Source: Sphingobacterium chungjuense (lineage in GTDB: Bacteria > Bacteroidota > Bacteroidia > Sphingobacteriales > Sphingobacteriaceae). Taken from it: a DNA stretch of 64,000 nt. Both the position numbers and the translations under genes were made by a program. Shown in pieces: positions 55,977 to 63,111 of the stretch (position 1 is its first letter; each line of letters opens with the position of its first letter). The notes under the pieces were generated by a model. That model was not told the DNA's origin. It worked only from the letters and a program-made list of their open reading frames with translations, and did no database searches. The stretch spans positions 930,001 to 994,000 of the forward strand of contig NZ_WLYS01000001.1 in assembly GCF_011316935.1 (NCBI RefSeq). The letters run 5' to 3'.

Positions 55977-56558
55977 TTAAAATAATGTTAAAATAATCGG
56001 AATAAGCAGTAATGCTAGCTTGGTACGCAGGTAGCGCAAAGCATTATGTACCTGTTTTTTTGCCGTTTTCTCTGAGATATGTAATTTTTCTGCGATTTCT
56101 TTGTAAGAAAGGTGTTGTTCGCGGTTGAGTTCAAAGATTTCTTTGGTTCTATGCGGTAGCTGCTGTTTCTTTTCTTCAATAAGTGCAAAAAGATCTTTCT
56201 CTAAAAGCTGTTCGTCCGCGAAACAGTTGCCTTCGTTTTGGAAATGTAATAGTTCGTCCATATATTTTGCCACTACTTTCTCGTGGCTAATATGGTCTAA
56301 TATCCTGTGGCGGACAGCTTGATAAAGATAGGCAAGCGGTGTGCTGTGCACGTTCCATTGTGCGTGTCTGGTCCAAATGTTCAGGAATACATCTTGGATA
56401 ATATCGTTACACAGTTCGGTATCACCTGTCATGCGATAGGCATGACGATACAGGGCGGTTTTATGCCGAAGAAACAATTCGTCGAAGGCGCGTTGGTCGC
56501 CACCGTTGACTAAAGTCACCAGTGCAAAATCATCCAAATCCACCCATCTATTATTCAA
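55977..56558 (-). CDS. ECF sigma factor of SusCD locus 2
   Basis: A 193-residue ECF sigma-70 factor: region 2 (LFLRHKTALYRHAYRMTGDTELCNDIIQDVFLNIW) about residues 24-58, region 4 (LPHRTKEIFELNREQHLSYKEIAEKLHIS) about 132-160, ending in a hydrophobic tail LALLLIPIILTLF that may touch the membrane or FecR. It heads the minus-strand locus sigma-FecR-SusC-SusD-TlpA. Confidence 0.92.
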   Translation of the reverse strand: MNNRWVDLDDFALVTLVNGGDQRAFDELFLRHKTALYRHAYRMTGDTELCNDIIQDVFLNIWTRHAQWNVHSTPLAYLYQAVRHRILDHISHEKVVAKYMDELLHFQNEGNCFADEQLLEKDLFALIEEKKQQLPHRTKEIFELNREQHLSYKEIAEKLHISEKTAKKQVHNALRYLRTKLALLLIPIILTLF

Positions 56559-56705
56559 AACTGTTTCGGTACTAAATATGTTGATTTGATAAATTTAAAA
56601 ATTATTTACAAATCTGATGCAAAATGCGTATTTAAAATACTTAATTGATTTATTTTTATTAAAATATGCGCGTGTAATTTACAAATATTTCTTCTGGTTG
56701 TGATT

Positions 56706-56721
56706 TTTCGTTGAAACGAAA
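56706..56721. repeat. Short palindrome in AT-rich spacer
   Basis: Perfect 7-2-7 inverted repeat tttcgtt-ga-aacgaaa in the 279-nt AT-rich spacer between the sigma 2 gene (-) and the broken M48 gene (+). It could be an operator; no promoter consensus was seen beside it. Confidence 0.4.
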
Positions 56722-56837
56722 TTTAGATATAAACTTTGGTATTAATAGCATTAAATTGCTCAGGGAGGTTTTGTATTGCGAAGGATTTGCTGGGGTTAGT
56801 AATATGTAGAATTCTTCGTGACTAATCTTTTCACGCT

Positions 56838-57293
56838 ATGGACTGCGTCGGTAATCAAGAGGAACTCATCGGGGTAATTTGTCACGAAATAGCGCATATC
56901 GAATTAAATCATGTCATGAAAAATCTGGTGAAAGAAATCGGTCTCTCGGTACTGGTTTCTGTGACCGCGGGCAATGCTGGTGGCGAGATTATGAAAGAGT
57001 CGGCTAAGTTACTTTCATCGTCCGCTTACGATCGGAATTTAGAAAAGCAAGCCGATATCCAAGCTGTCGATTATCTCTTAAAAGCAAAGGTGGATCCTCA
57101 TGTATTTGCCGATTTTCTCTACAAACTGTCTGATAAAGCGCTCGAATACCTTAGTTGGCTGAGGGCGCATCCTGATTCTAGAAAAAGAGCCGACTATATT
57201 ATAGAATATAGTCGCGGCAACGGAAAAGACTATCAGCCAATTCTTTCTAGTGTAAGTTGGGAAGGTCTCAAACAGGCTGTTTCTGATTTCTGA
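56838..57293 (+). pseudogene. M48-family metallopeptidase, N-terminal half missing
   Basis: A 151-residue remnant starting almost at the zinc site: QEELIGVICHEIAHIELNH has the HExxH motif, and the downstream glutamate-containing segment NLEKQADIQAVDYLL and the WLRAHPDSRKRADYI motif are intact. M48 exopeptidases of the LoiP/BepA kind are 250 residues or more, with substrate-binding strands and export signal before HExxH. Here the frame meets a stop five codons before the ATG, so that part is absent. The 3' end of this gene occurs a second time at 58331-58465. Probably a non-functional fragment, although a short ORF is still intact. Confidence 0.7.
57175..57275 (+). repeat. Direct repeat, copy A (3' end of M48 remnant)
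   Basis: 101 bp that recur at 58350-58450 in the same orientation, with 96 of 101 bases identical by eye (five substitutions, no gaps). The two copies flank the SDR gene; weaker similarity extends upstream about 20 nt. Confidence 0.9.
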
Positions 57294-57509
57294 ATATTAT
57301 TAGAACATATGTTTGTTGATCTGCACAAGTGTTGAGGTTGGATTCCTTATTTATTATCCTTTGATTTATTTTATTCCTCTTAAATAGGATTTCAAGTTCT
57401 TATTGAGAAATTTTTGTTATATTTATTAATATTATTGTTTTGGGTATAATTTAATTTTCCATTAATGATAGTTTACTAATTAAATAGGGATATTTTATAA
57501 TAAAGTTTT

Positions 57510-58265
57510 ATGAGAAAATTAGAAGGTAAAGTAGCAATTGTAACAGGTGGAGGCTCGGGTATAGGGCAGGCAATAGCAAAATTATTCGGTTCCAATGGAG
57601 CAAAAGTTATCGTAGCAGATATCGATGAAGAAGCCGGTCGTTCTGTTGTAAATGATATTAAAGCCGCTGGTGGCGAGGCTCTTTTCGAAAAAGCAGATAC
57701 ATCTCAAGTAGAAGATAATAAAAAGCTTGTTGAGGTAGCAGTTGCGCATTTTGGTAGATTAGATATCGCGATAAACAATGCCGGAATAGCCGGCGTAGGT
57801 CAACGTACAGGCGAGCATGATATTGATAGCTGGAAGAAAGTCATTGACGTAAATTTGAATGGAGTATTTTTTGGTTGTCGATTCCAGTTAGAGCAAATGG
57901 TCAAAAATGGTGGTGGAAACATTGTGAATATGTCATCAATATATGGTATGGTGGCTGCGCCAATGAATGTTGCTTATGTCACAACAAAGCATGCAGTGGT
58001 TGGTTTAACCAAAAGCATCGCTGTCGAGTATGGCGCTGATAATATACGGTGTAATGCAGTAGGGCCAGGTTATATTTTCACTCCAATGCTAGAGAAAAAT
58101 TTAACACCAGATCTACTCGAACATTTTGCTGCACAAGCCCCCATAAAAAGATTAGGTTCGGCTGAGGATATTGCTAAGTTGGTATTATTCTTAAGTTCTG
58201 ATGATTCTTCGTTTGTCACTGGCGCTTATTATATAGCAGATGGTGGTTATACTGTCGTCCGTTAG
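57510..58265 (+). CDS. Short-chain dehydrogenase/reductase (SDR)
   Basis: A 251-residue classical SDR, NAD(P)-dependent oxidoreductase. Cofactor motif TGGGSGIGQAIA (about residues 12-23), Asp in VADIDEEAG favouring NAD over NADP, NNAGIAG, catalytic Ser in NMSSIYG, and YVTTK (Tyr-x3-Lys), ending SFVTGAYYIADGGYT. The substrate is unknown. It is more AT-rich than its neighbours, has very AT-rich flanks, and stands between two copies of an M48 3' end, suggesting insertion by recombination or transfer. Confidence 0.92.
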   Translation: MRKLEGKVAIVTGGGSGIGQAIAKLFGSNGAKVIVADIDEEAGRSVVNDIKAAGGEALFEKADTSQVEDNKKLVEVAVAHFGRLDIAINNAGIAGVGQRTGEHDIDSWKKVIDVNLNGVFFGCRFQLEQMVKNGGGNIVNMSSIYGMVAAPMNVAYVTTKHAVVGLTKSIAVEYGADNIRCNAVGPGYIFTPMLEKNLTPDLLEHFAAQAPIKRLGSAEDIAKLVLFLSSDDSSFVTGAYYIADGGYTVVR

Positions 58266-58330
58266 TGGCTATCTATCTTTACATCAGGTACGACACTTAT
58301 CTATGAGTAAGTAAATTTCTATTCATTTCT

Positions 58331-58465
58331 TGGCTCAGTACCTATCCCAATTCTAGAAAAGGAGCCGACTATATTCTAGAATATAGTCGCGGCAAAGGAA
58401 AAGACTATCAGCCAATTCTTTCTAGCGTAGGTTGGGAAGGTCTCAAACAGACTGCCTCTCGGTAG
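58331..58465 (+). pseudogene. Second copy of the M48 peptidase C-terminus
   Basis: An open frame with no start codon, 44 codons plus stop, translating WLSTYPNSRKGADYI...SWEG-like and matching the C-terminus of the 56838-57293 remnant nearly residue for residue (for example EYSRGKGKDYQPILSSV). The stop is TAG at 58463. Nothing of the catalytic domain is present. It lies in the 371-nt spacer after the SDR gene; apart from it, that spacer shows only the ArsR promoter region. Confidence 0.85.
58350..58450 (+). repeat. Direct repeat, copy B
   Basis: Partner of the repeat at 57175-57275, 1175 nt downstream, same orientation, five mismatches in 101 bp. Confidence 0.9.
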
Positions 58466-58602
58466 TCAACTTTTCGCTTCACTTTTCGTCGTATTCTTTA
58501 TAATCTATGTTACCAATTTTGCAGGTAGAGTAGCCTGCTGCTGCTAAACAGCAAGAATTACTTAAATGTACAAAAAAAATTACGCAACCGAATAATTGCA
58601 TA

Positions 58603-58610
58603 TATATTTG
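58603..58610 (+). promoter_or_regulatory. Possible -7 element of the ArsR-type operon
   Basis: TATATTTG matches TAnnTTTG, 26 nt before the ATG at 58637. Directly after it lies the palindrome gtaattac, a possible autoregulatory site. The -33 position is a poor match. Confidence 0.5.
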
Positions 58611-58636
58611 TAATTACTTGGTAGTGTATAAATAAG

Positions 58637-58960
58637 ATGAAAAGTAGAAGAGATGTATTTCAAGCGATTGCAGACCCGACCAGACGGGCAATTATTTTGC
58701 TATTGACGGCAGGCGCACTGACTCCCAATGCCATTGCAGAACATTTTAACTCCAGTAGACAGGCAGTTTCTAAACATCTGCAGATATTGAATGAATGCGA
58801 TATTGTGCGCCAAGAACAGCAGGGCCGAGAAATAAATTATCATTTGAATGCCGAGAAGGTGAAGGATATCGAGAAATGGTTGGATCAGTTCAAGCAATTA
58901 TTGACCCAGCGATTTCATCAGTTAGACAACGTATTGGAACAACTTAAATCTAATAGATAA
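58637..58960 (+). CDS. ArsR/SmtB-type winged-helix repressor
   Basis: A 107-residue helix-turn-helix regulator: FQAIADPTRRAIILLL at the N-terminus, recognition region NAIAEHFNSSRQAVSKHLQIL, and wing DIVRQEQQGREINYHLN. The cysteine metal sites of classical ArsR are absent, as usual in the subgroup paired with AHSA1 proteins. The stop overlaps the next ATG by 1 nt (TAATG). Confidence 0.9.
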   Translation: MKSRRDVFQAIADPTRRAIILLLTAGALTPNAIAEHFNSSRQAVSKHLQILNECDIVRQEQQGREINYHLNAEKVKDIEKWLDQFKQLLTQRFHQLDNVLEQLKSNR

Positions 58961-59460
58961 TGAAAAAAGCAATTTTATTCAACTTCGAAGTTGACAAAGA
59001 CCTTAACCAAATCAAAGTAGAACGTTCATTTAATGCACCCGTGGATTTGGTGTGGGCCGCTTGGACAGAAGCAGACATTTTGGATCAATGGTGGGCGCCA
59101 AAACCGTGGACAGCTCAAACTAAATCCATGGATTTCACTGAAGGCGGCTATTGGTTGTATGCTATGGTTGGCCCGGAGAGTGAAAAACATTGGGCGAGAG
59201 CGGATTACATCACCATAAAACCAGAACAATTTTTCTCGGCATTAGACGGCTTTTGTGATGAACATGGCGAAATAAACACGAGCTTACCGCGCAACAAATG
59301 GGAAAATAGTTTTGAAGCAAAAGAAGATCATACGGTTGTCAATTGCGTCTTGAGCTTCGAATCCTTAAAAGATTTAGAGCAGATAATTGCGATGGGCTTC
59401 AAAGAAGGTTTCACGGCGGGGCTCGAAAACCTAGATCAATACATTGCGAAGCAGATTTAA
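58960..59460 (+). CDS. SRPBCC/AHSA1-type START-like domain protein
   Basis: A 166-residue AHSA1 (Aha1 C-terminal-like) protein: ERSFNAPVDLVWAAWTEADILDQWWAPKPW is the family's opening block (given as a landmark), then GGYWLYAMVGPE and a C-terminal helix EGFTAGLENLDQYI. These proteins have a hydrophobic cavity for small ligands, and ArsR-AHSA1 pairs are widespread; the ligand is unknown. Translationally coupled to the repressor. Confidence 0.9.
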   Translation: MKKAILFNFEVDKDLNQIKVERSFNAPVDLVWAAWTEADILDQWWAPKPWTAQTKSMDFTEGGYWLYAMVGPESEKHWARADYITIKPEQFFSALDGFCDEHGEINTSLPRNKWENSFEAKEDHTVVNCVLSFESLKDLEQIIAMGFKEGFTAGLENLDQYIAKQI

Positions 59461-59479
59461 CACTTAAATATCACTAATT

Positions 59480-59692
59480 ATGTCATTTCAAGCGTATCTA
59501 GATCATGTCCAAAAGAAAACTGGAAAATCACCGGAGGACTTTAAAAGAATGGCGGAAGAGAAAGGTTTTCTGCAAAATGGTGTGTTAACAGTCAAAGCGA
59601 CAGAAGTCACCAATTGGCTAAAAGCAGAGTTTGAATTGGGACATGGACACGCGACAGCGATCTACGCTTCCCTCAAAGGGAAAACTTCCTAG
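59480..59692 (+). CDS. DUF4287 small protein
   Basis: A 70-residue protein: QAYLDHVQKKTGKSPEDF at the start and ELGHGHATAIYASLKG at the end match the DUF4287 pattern, a family often found with or fused to AHSA1/DUF1801-type proteins. Function is unknown. It lies 19 nt after the AHSA1 gene and before a terminator, making a three-gene unit. Confidence 0.85.
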   Translation: MSFQAYLDHVQKKTGKSPEDFKRMAEEKGFLQNGVLTVKATEVTNWLKAEFELGHGHATAIYASLKGKTS

Positions 59693-59738
59693 ATCTTCCA
59701 GATCGAAAGTCTCTTTAAGCGATCTTGTTCAGTGCATT

Positions 59739-59774
59739 GTAGACCACTTATCTGTTGTAAGGTAAGTGGTCTGC
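59739..59774 (+). terminator. Terminator of the ArsR-AHSA1-DUF4287 unit
   Basis: Stem agaccactta / taagtggtct (10 bp perfect, extendable to 12 bp with one G-U) with a 12-nt loop, followed by TGTTTTATAT, 46 nt after the DUF4287 stop. Confidence 0.78.
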
Positions 59775-59888
59775 TGTTTTATATGCCAAGCTATTGATCT
59801 GCTTACACGAATATACTATTACCGAGATATTGAGTATCCCAATTACCAATTAAAAACCTATACCTACCGTGATTTCATAAGGATAAAA

Positions 59889-59945
59889 TGCAATAAATAT
59901 TTTATTGCAACTATGTTGCGTTTTATAAATTTTGTTTTACCTTTG
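59889..59945 (+). promoter_or_regulatory. Promoter with palindromic operator for the 72-aa/COG0523 operon
   Basis: A perfect 9-3-9 palindrome tgcaataaa-tat-tttattgca (59889-59909) is overlapped by a second perfect 5-3-5 dyad gcaac-tat-gttgc (59907-59919). The TTG of the second dyad (59916-59918) is the -33 box, 19 nt before TACCTTTG (59938-59945), an exact TAnnTTTG. The ATG follows at 59962. Repressor binding would block the -33 box. Location before a COG0523 gene suggests a Fur/Zur-family metal repressor; that identity is inference. Confidence 0.72.
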
Positions 59946-59961
59946 ATCAAAAGAAGGAGAT

Positions 59962-60180
59962 ATGGCCGTCATTCCACAAAATTTTGAAGACTGGAAATTC
60001 TGCATCGAAGAACAATGTGGAATCCTACTGACCGTAGTATTTGCCCAGCAACTCTTGGCTATCTATAACAATGAATTGCTACCAGAAACACAACGATTCA
60101 TCCACCGATATGGCCAAGATCATCTCCGACATATCAAAGAATGGTTTGCCCGTATTGTCGAGGAGAAAAAAGTGAAATAA
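59962..60180 (+). CDS. Unrecognised 72-residue protein upstream of COG0523 GTPase
   Basis: I do not recognise a family. It is a short, mostly helical, soluble protein with Cys14 and Cys19 (FCIEEQC) and His48, His54 and His57 (HRYGQDHLRH), a set that could bind a metal ion. It ends in a Lys-rich tail. It lies 16 nt after a strong promoter/operator and 13 nt before the GTPase gene, so the two are co-transcribed. An AAGGAG sequence 6 nt before the ATG supports the start. A metal carrier or GTPase partner is a guess from context. Confidence 0.75.
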   Translation: MAVIPQNFEDWKFCIEEQCGILLTVVFAQQLLAIYNNELLPETQRFIHRYGQDHLRHIKEWFARIVEEKKVK

Positions 60181-60193
60181 ATAGATAGGTAAT

Positions 60194-61390
60194 ATGAATA
60201 AGAAACTGCCGGTAACGGTACTAAGCGGATTTTTGGGAGCAGGTAAGACCACGTTGCTAAATCACATCTTGCACAACAAGGACAATCTAAAAGTGGCCGT
60301 GATCGTCAACGATATGAGCGAAATAAATGTAGACGCACAAACGGTAGAACGAGAGAATTTACTTTCACGAACCGAAGAGAAATTGGTAGAGATGAGCAAT
60401 GGTTGTATATGTTGCACACTACGAGAGGATTTGATGGTAGAAGTAGAGCGGTTGGCGAAAGAAGATCGCTTTGATTATCTGCTCATCGAAAGTACAGGAA
60501 TTTCAGAGCCGGTGCCGGTGGCGCAGACATTTAGCTATGTAGATCCGAATAACGGCATTGATCTTTCTTCCTTTAGTTATATCGATACCATGGTAACGGT
60601 GGTGGACTGTTATAACTTTTTTAATGATTTTGGCAGCGCCGAAACATTGGTGGATCGCGATCTGACGGATGATGATTTTGATAATCGAACCATCGTGAAT
60701 CTGCTCACCGACCAGATCGAATTCGCCAATGTGATTGTACTCAACAAATCGGATCTAGTTTCTGACGAAACAATCGGCGTGTTAGAAGCGGCGATTAAAA
60801 AGTTGAATCCTGAAGCCAAAACTATCCGTACACAATTTGGACAAGTAAAGCCGCAGGAAATCATCGGTACAGGCGCTTTCAATTTTGAAGCGGCTTCTTC
60901 TTCCGCTGGTTGGATCAAAGAATTGGAGAATGAGCATACACCTGAAACGGAGGAATATGGCATTTCTTCTTTTGTATTTCGCGCGCAAAAACCATTTCAT
61001 CCTGAACGTTGGTACACCTACCTGAATGAAAATTATCCGAACAACGTGATCCGCGCGAAAGGACTTTTCTGGTTGGCTTCGAGACCTGATGCGGCCATTA
61101 GTTTTAGTCAAGCCGGCGGAAGCCTAAGATTAGAAAATGCGGGATCTTGGTGGAGCAGCATGCCCGAAGAAGTGCGTTATCAATATCCAGATTACGCAGA
61201 TATAAGAAATGATTTGCTGGCACGATGGCATTTAGCATGGGAAGATCGCAAAAACGAATTGGTATTTATAGGTCAGAATTTGGATAAAGTAGAATGTTTG
61301 GCTCAGCTCGAGGCTTGTCTATTAACTACAGAGGAGGAAAATGACTGGAGAGCTACCCCATGGAAGGATGACTTTCCACAGAATATGTAG
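60194..61390 (+). CDS. COG0523 (CobW/Zn-chaperone-like) GTPase
   Basis: A 398-residue G3E-family P-loop GTPase. Walker [14 protein letters not shown] at residues 12-24, the metal motif CICC in [12 protein letters not shown], Walker B/ESTG in [11 protein letters not shown], base-recognition NKSD, and a C-terminal CobW_C domain with [17 protein letters not shown] and a W-rich end. The family includes the zinc metallochaperones ZNG1/ZagA/ZigA, and subgroup members under Zur control help load zinc enzymes in zinc scarcity. The operator upstream supports metal regulation; which metal is not proven. Confidence 0.9.
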   Translation: MNKKLPVTVLSGFLGAGKTTLLNHILHNKDNLKVAVIVNDMSEINVDAQTVERENLLSRTEEKLVEMSNGCICCTLREDLMVEVERLAKEDRFDYLLIESTGISEPVPVAQTFSYVDPNNGIDLSSFSYIDTMVTVVDCYNFFNDFGSAETLVDRDLTDDDFDNRTIVNLLTDQIEFANVIVLNKSDLVSDETIGVLEAAIKKLNPEAKTIRTQFGQVKPQEIIGTGAFNFEAASSSAGWIKELENEHTPETEEYGISSFVFRAQKPFHPERWYTYLNENYPNNVIRAKGLFWLASRPDAAISFSQAGGSLRLENAGSWWSSMPEEVRYQYPDYADIRNDLLARWHLAWEDRKNELVFIGQNLDKVECLAQLEACLLTTEEENDWRATPWKDDFPQNM

Positions 61391-61395
61391 CTACA

Positions 61396-61430
61396 GAAAG
61401 CGATTGACTATTTCGCAGTCAATCGTTTTC
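61396..61430. terminator. Bidirectional terminator overlapping the crp-like gene end
   Basis: Stem gaaagcgattgact / agtcaatcgttttc (14 bp with one G-U), 7-nt loop, between the convergent GTPase and Crp-like genes. One arm contains the last codons of the Crp-like protein (RKRLTAK region) and its stop codon, so the hairpin is partly coding. Confidence 0.75.
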
Positions 61431-61986
61431 TAATCGTACTGACAAACTCGGGAGAAATACCCAAATAAGAAGCAATGTAATACTGCGGCACGCGTAATGG
61501 CACGGTTGGGTATAATTTAATAAAATCGAGATAGCGTTCAGTCGCCGTTTTGGAAATGGTGTTTATCAATCTGTTTTGCACCGTAGAAAGATTTCGTTGT
61601 ACCAACATCCGAAAAACACGTTCGAATTTTGGTAAAATGGAAAGCAGCTCTTCTTTTGTTTTGGGTGTCAGGACGAGCATTTCTGTTTCTTCCATCGCTT
61701 CGATATAGAAATTGGATGGTTTCTGTTCGTGAAAAGAAGCAATGTCACTCACCCACCAGTCTTCTGCAGCAAAAGATAAGATAACCTCGGCGCCTTTCTC
61801 ATCTAGGTAATATATTCGGACACACCCTTTGCGGATATATCCTTCAAATTGACAGATTTCTCCGGCTCGCAGCAGGATCGTTTTACCGGCAACAGTTTTG
61901 CATTCCAAAAGTTGGGTAAAGGAGGCCATCTCCTCGTCGGTCAGCGTGATCCATTTACTGACGTTCTGGACAATATTTTCAAACAT
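61408..61986 (-). CDS. Crp/Fnr-family transcriptional regulator
   Basis: A 192-residue regulator with an N-terminal cyclic-nucleotide-binding-like beta-roll (about 25-115: LLRAGEICQFEGYIRKGCVRIYY, then SDIASF) and a C-terminal winged helix (about 150-192: YYIASYLGISPEFVSTIRKRL). The Arg-Ala-Ser cAMP-binding signature is not preserved, nor are Fnr cysteines, so the effector is unknown. It belongs to the short Bacteroidota-type Crp group. Confidence 0.88.
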   Translation of the reverse strand: MFENIVQNVSKWITLTDEEMASFTQLLECKTVAGKTILLRAGEICQFEGYIRKGCVRIYYLDEKGAEVILSFAAEDWWVSDIASFHEQKPSNFYIEAMEETEMLVLTPKTKEELLSILPKFERVFRMLVQRNLSTVQNRLINTISKTATERYLDFIKLYPTVPLRVPQYYIASYLGISPEFVSTIRKRLTAK

Positions 61987-62181
61987 CTAATCTGATTTTA
62001 CGAACATCCGTTATCGCATTTATGAGGCAAAAGCCAATAATGGCTAATTTGCGGTACAATACGAGGTAAATATAGCTAGAAAACGGATAAACCGCATCAG
62101 ATTACCCACAGCGAATACTGCGGAAAAGTTTTTGAAAACAGCAAAATATCTAAGTGCCCAGAACAATCGGGCGAATTAATC

Positions 62182-62802
62182 TTATGTGAAAACTAATTTG
62201 TTGGCCCATGCAATCTCTTCTTCGTTGATCGAATGTCCGAAATTATCGTAAACTTTAACCGTTACATCAGCATTCATTTCTGTTAAAATGCTAGCGGAAG
62301 CATGCACTCGCTCTACAGGAACGTGCATATCTGGGTTACTTGTTCCGATGAATATCGGTGTTTGTGCAAAGTCACCTTTGTAATTACTGCGATCTATCTT
62401 ATCGCCGATCACACCACCAATAATCGCTACAGCTCCACCATATCGGTGCCCATTTCTGGCCAGAAATTCCAAGGTCAAACAAGCGCCCTGCGAAAAGCCG
62501 AAAAAATAAATGTTTTCCCCATTTATTCCATTATCCAAAGCTGTTTGTACTGTGTGAGCCACAATCTCCAGTGCCGAGCTCAACCATGGTTCGTTTTGAT
62601 CGACAGGAGCAATAAACGAGTACGGATACCAAGTGTGATTCGTAGCCTTTGGTGCCAATAAAGCAAAGTCCGCCACATTCAAATGCTGTGACAGATTCAA
62701 TACATCTTGTGCTGAGCCGCCCCGACCGTGCAGCATGATCAACGCTTTCTCCGCATTTCCCAATGGCACGCCGGCAGTCGTGATCTCTAAATTATGTGTC
62801 AT
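62182..62802 (-). CDS. Phospholipase/carboxylesterase (MhqD-like alpha/beta hydrolase)
   Basis: A 206-residue cytosolic serine hydrolase. LHGRGGSAQDVL near residue 26 (oxyanion), nucleophile elbow FGFSQGACLTLEFL near residue 104, acid in GTSNPDMHVP and His in FGHSINEEE. It resembles Bacillus MhqD and other YpfH/phospholipase-carboxylesterase proteins. It is the last gene of a three-gene minus-strand unit, 7 nt after the GNAT-like gene. The 195-nt spacer downstream shows a weak gccc/gggc hairpin and no gene. Confidence 0.87.
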   Translation of the reverse strand: MTHNLEITTAGVPLGNAEKALIMLHGRGGSAQDVLNLSQHLNVADFALLAPKATNHTWYPYSFIAPVDQNEPWLSSALEIVAHTVQTALDNGINGENIYFFGFSQGACLTLEFLARNGHRYGGAVAIIGGVIGDKIDRSNYKGDFAQTPIFIGTSNPDMHVPVERVHASASILTEMNADVTVKVYDNFGHSINEEEIAWANKLVFT

Positions 62803-62809
62803 TTAAATC

Positions 62810-63103
62810 TTATCGTTTATACCAAACATCGGCAAATTCTTCGGGACGTTTTTTAAATTGTCCATTTACAAAAGGGCAGATCGGAATGATCTTTAAACTG
62901 TTTTCTCGAGCAAAGGATACCAGTTTCTCGAGCAGCAATTTAGCAAAACCTTTGCCAGCGTACTCATCGCGCACCTCGGTATGAAAAATGCGTAACAAAT
63001 CTCTGGATATAGCGATGTCCATCTTACCTGCTTTTTTGTCGTTGGAGAATAACTGTATTTCTCCGCCGTTTTTTTCGTCTAATACTACTTCAGTTCTTTC
63101 CAT
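62810..63103 (-). CDS. Small GNAT-like N-acetyltransferase (YidJ/Acetyltransf_CG type)
   Basis: A 97-residue minimal GNAT fold: FHTEVRDEYAGKGFAKLLLEKLVSFARENS holds the acetyl-CoA pyrophosphate loop (YAGKGFAKLL), then IIPICPFVNGQFKKRPE and the terminal ADVWYKR typical of this small family. The substrate is unknown. It lies 8 nt after the dioxygenase gene. Confidence 0.87.
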   Translation of the reverse strand: MERTEVVLDEKNGGEIQLFSNDKKAGKMDIAISRDLLRIFHTEVRDEYAGKGFAKLLLEKLVSFARENSLKIIPICPFVNGQFKKRPEEFADVWYKR

Positions 63104-63111
63104 AATGATGT

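Noticed and set aside
61987..62181. Weak gccc/gggc hairpin downstream of the carboxylesterase gene
   Set aside because: Only four strong base pairs with a 9-nt loop and no clear T run; not called as a terminator.
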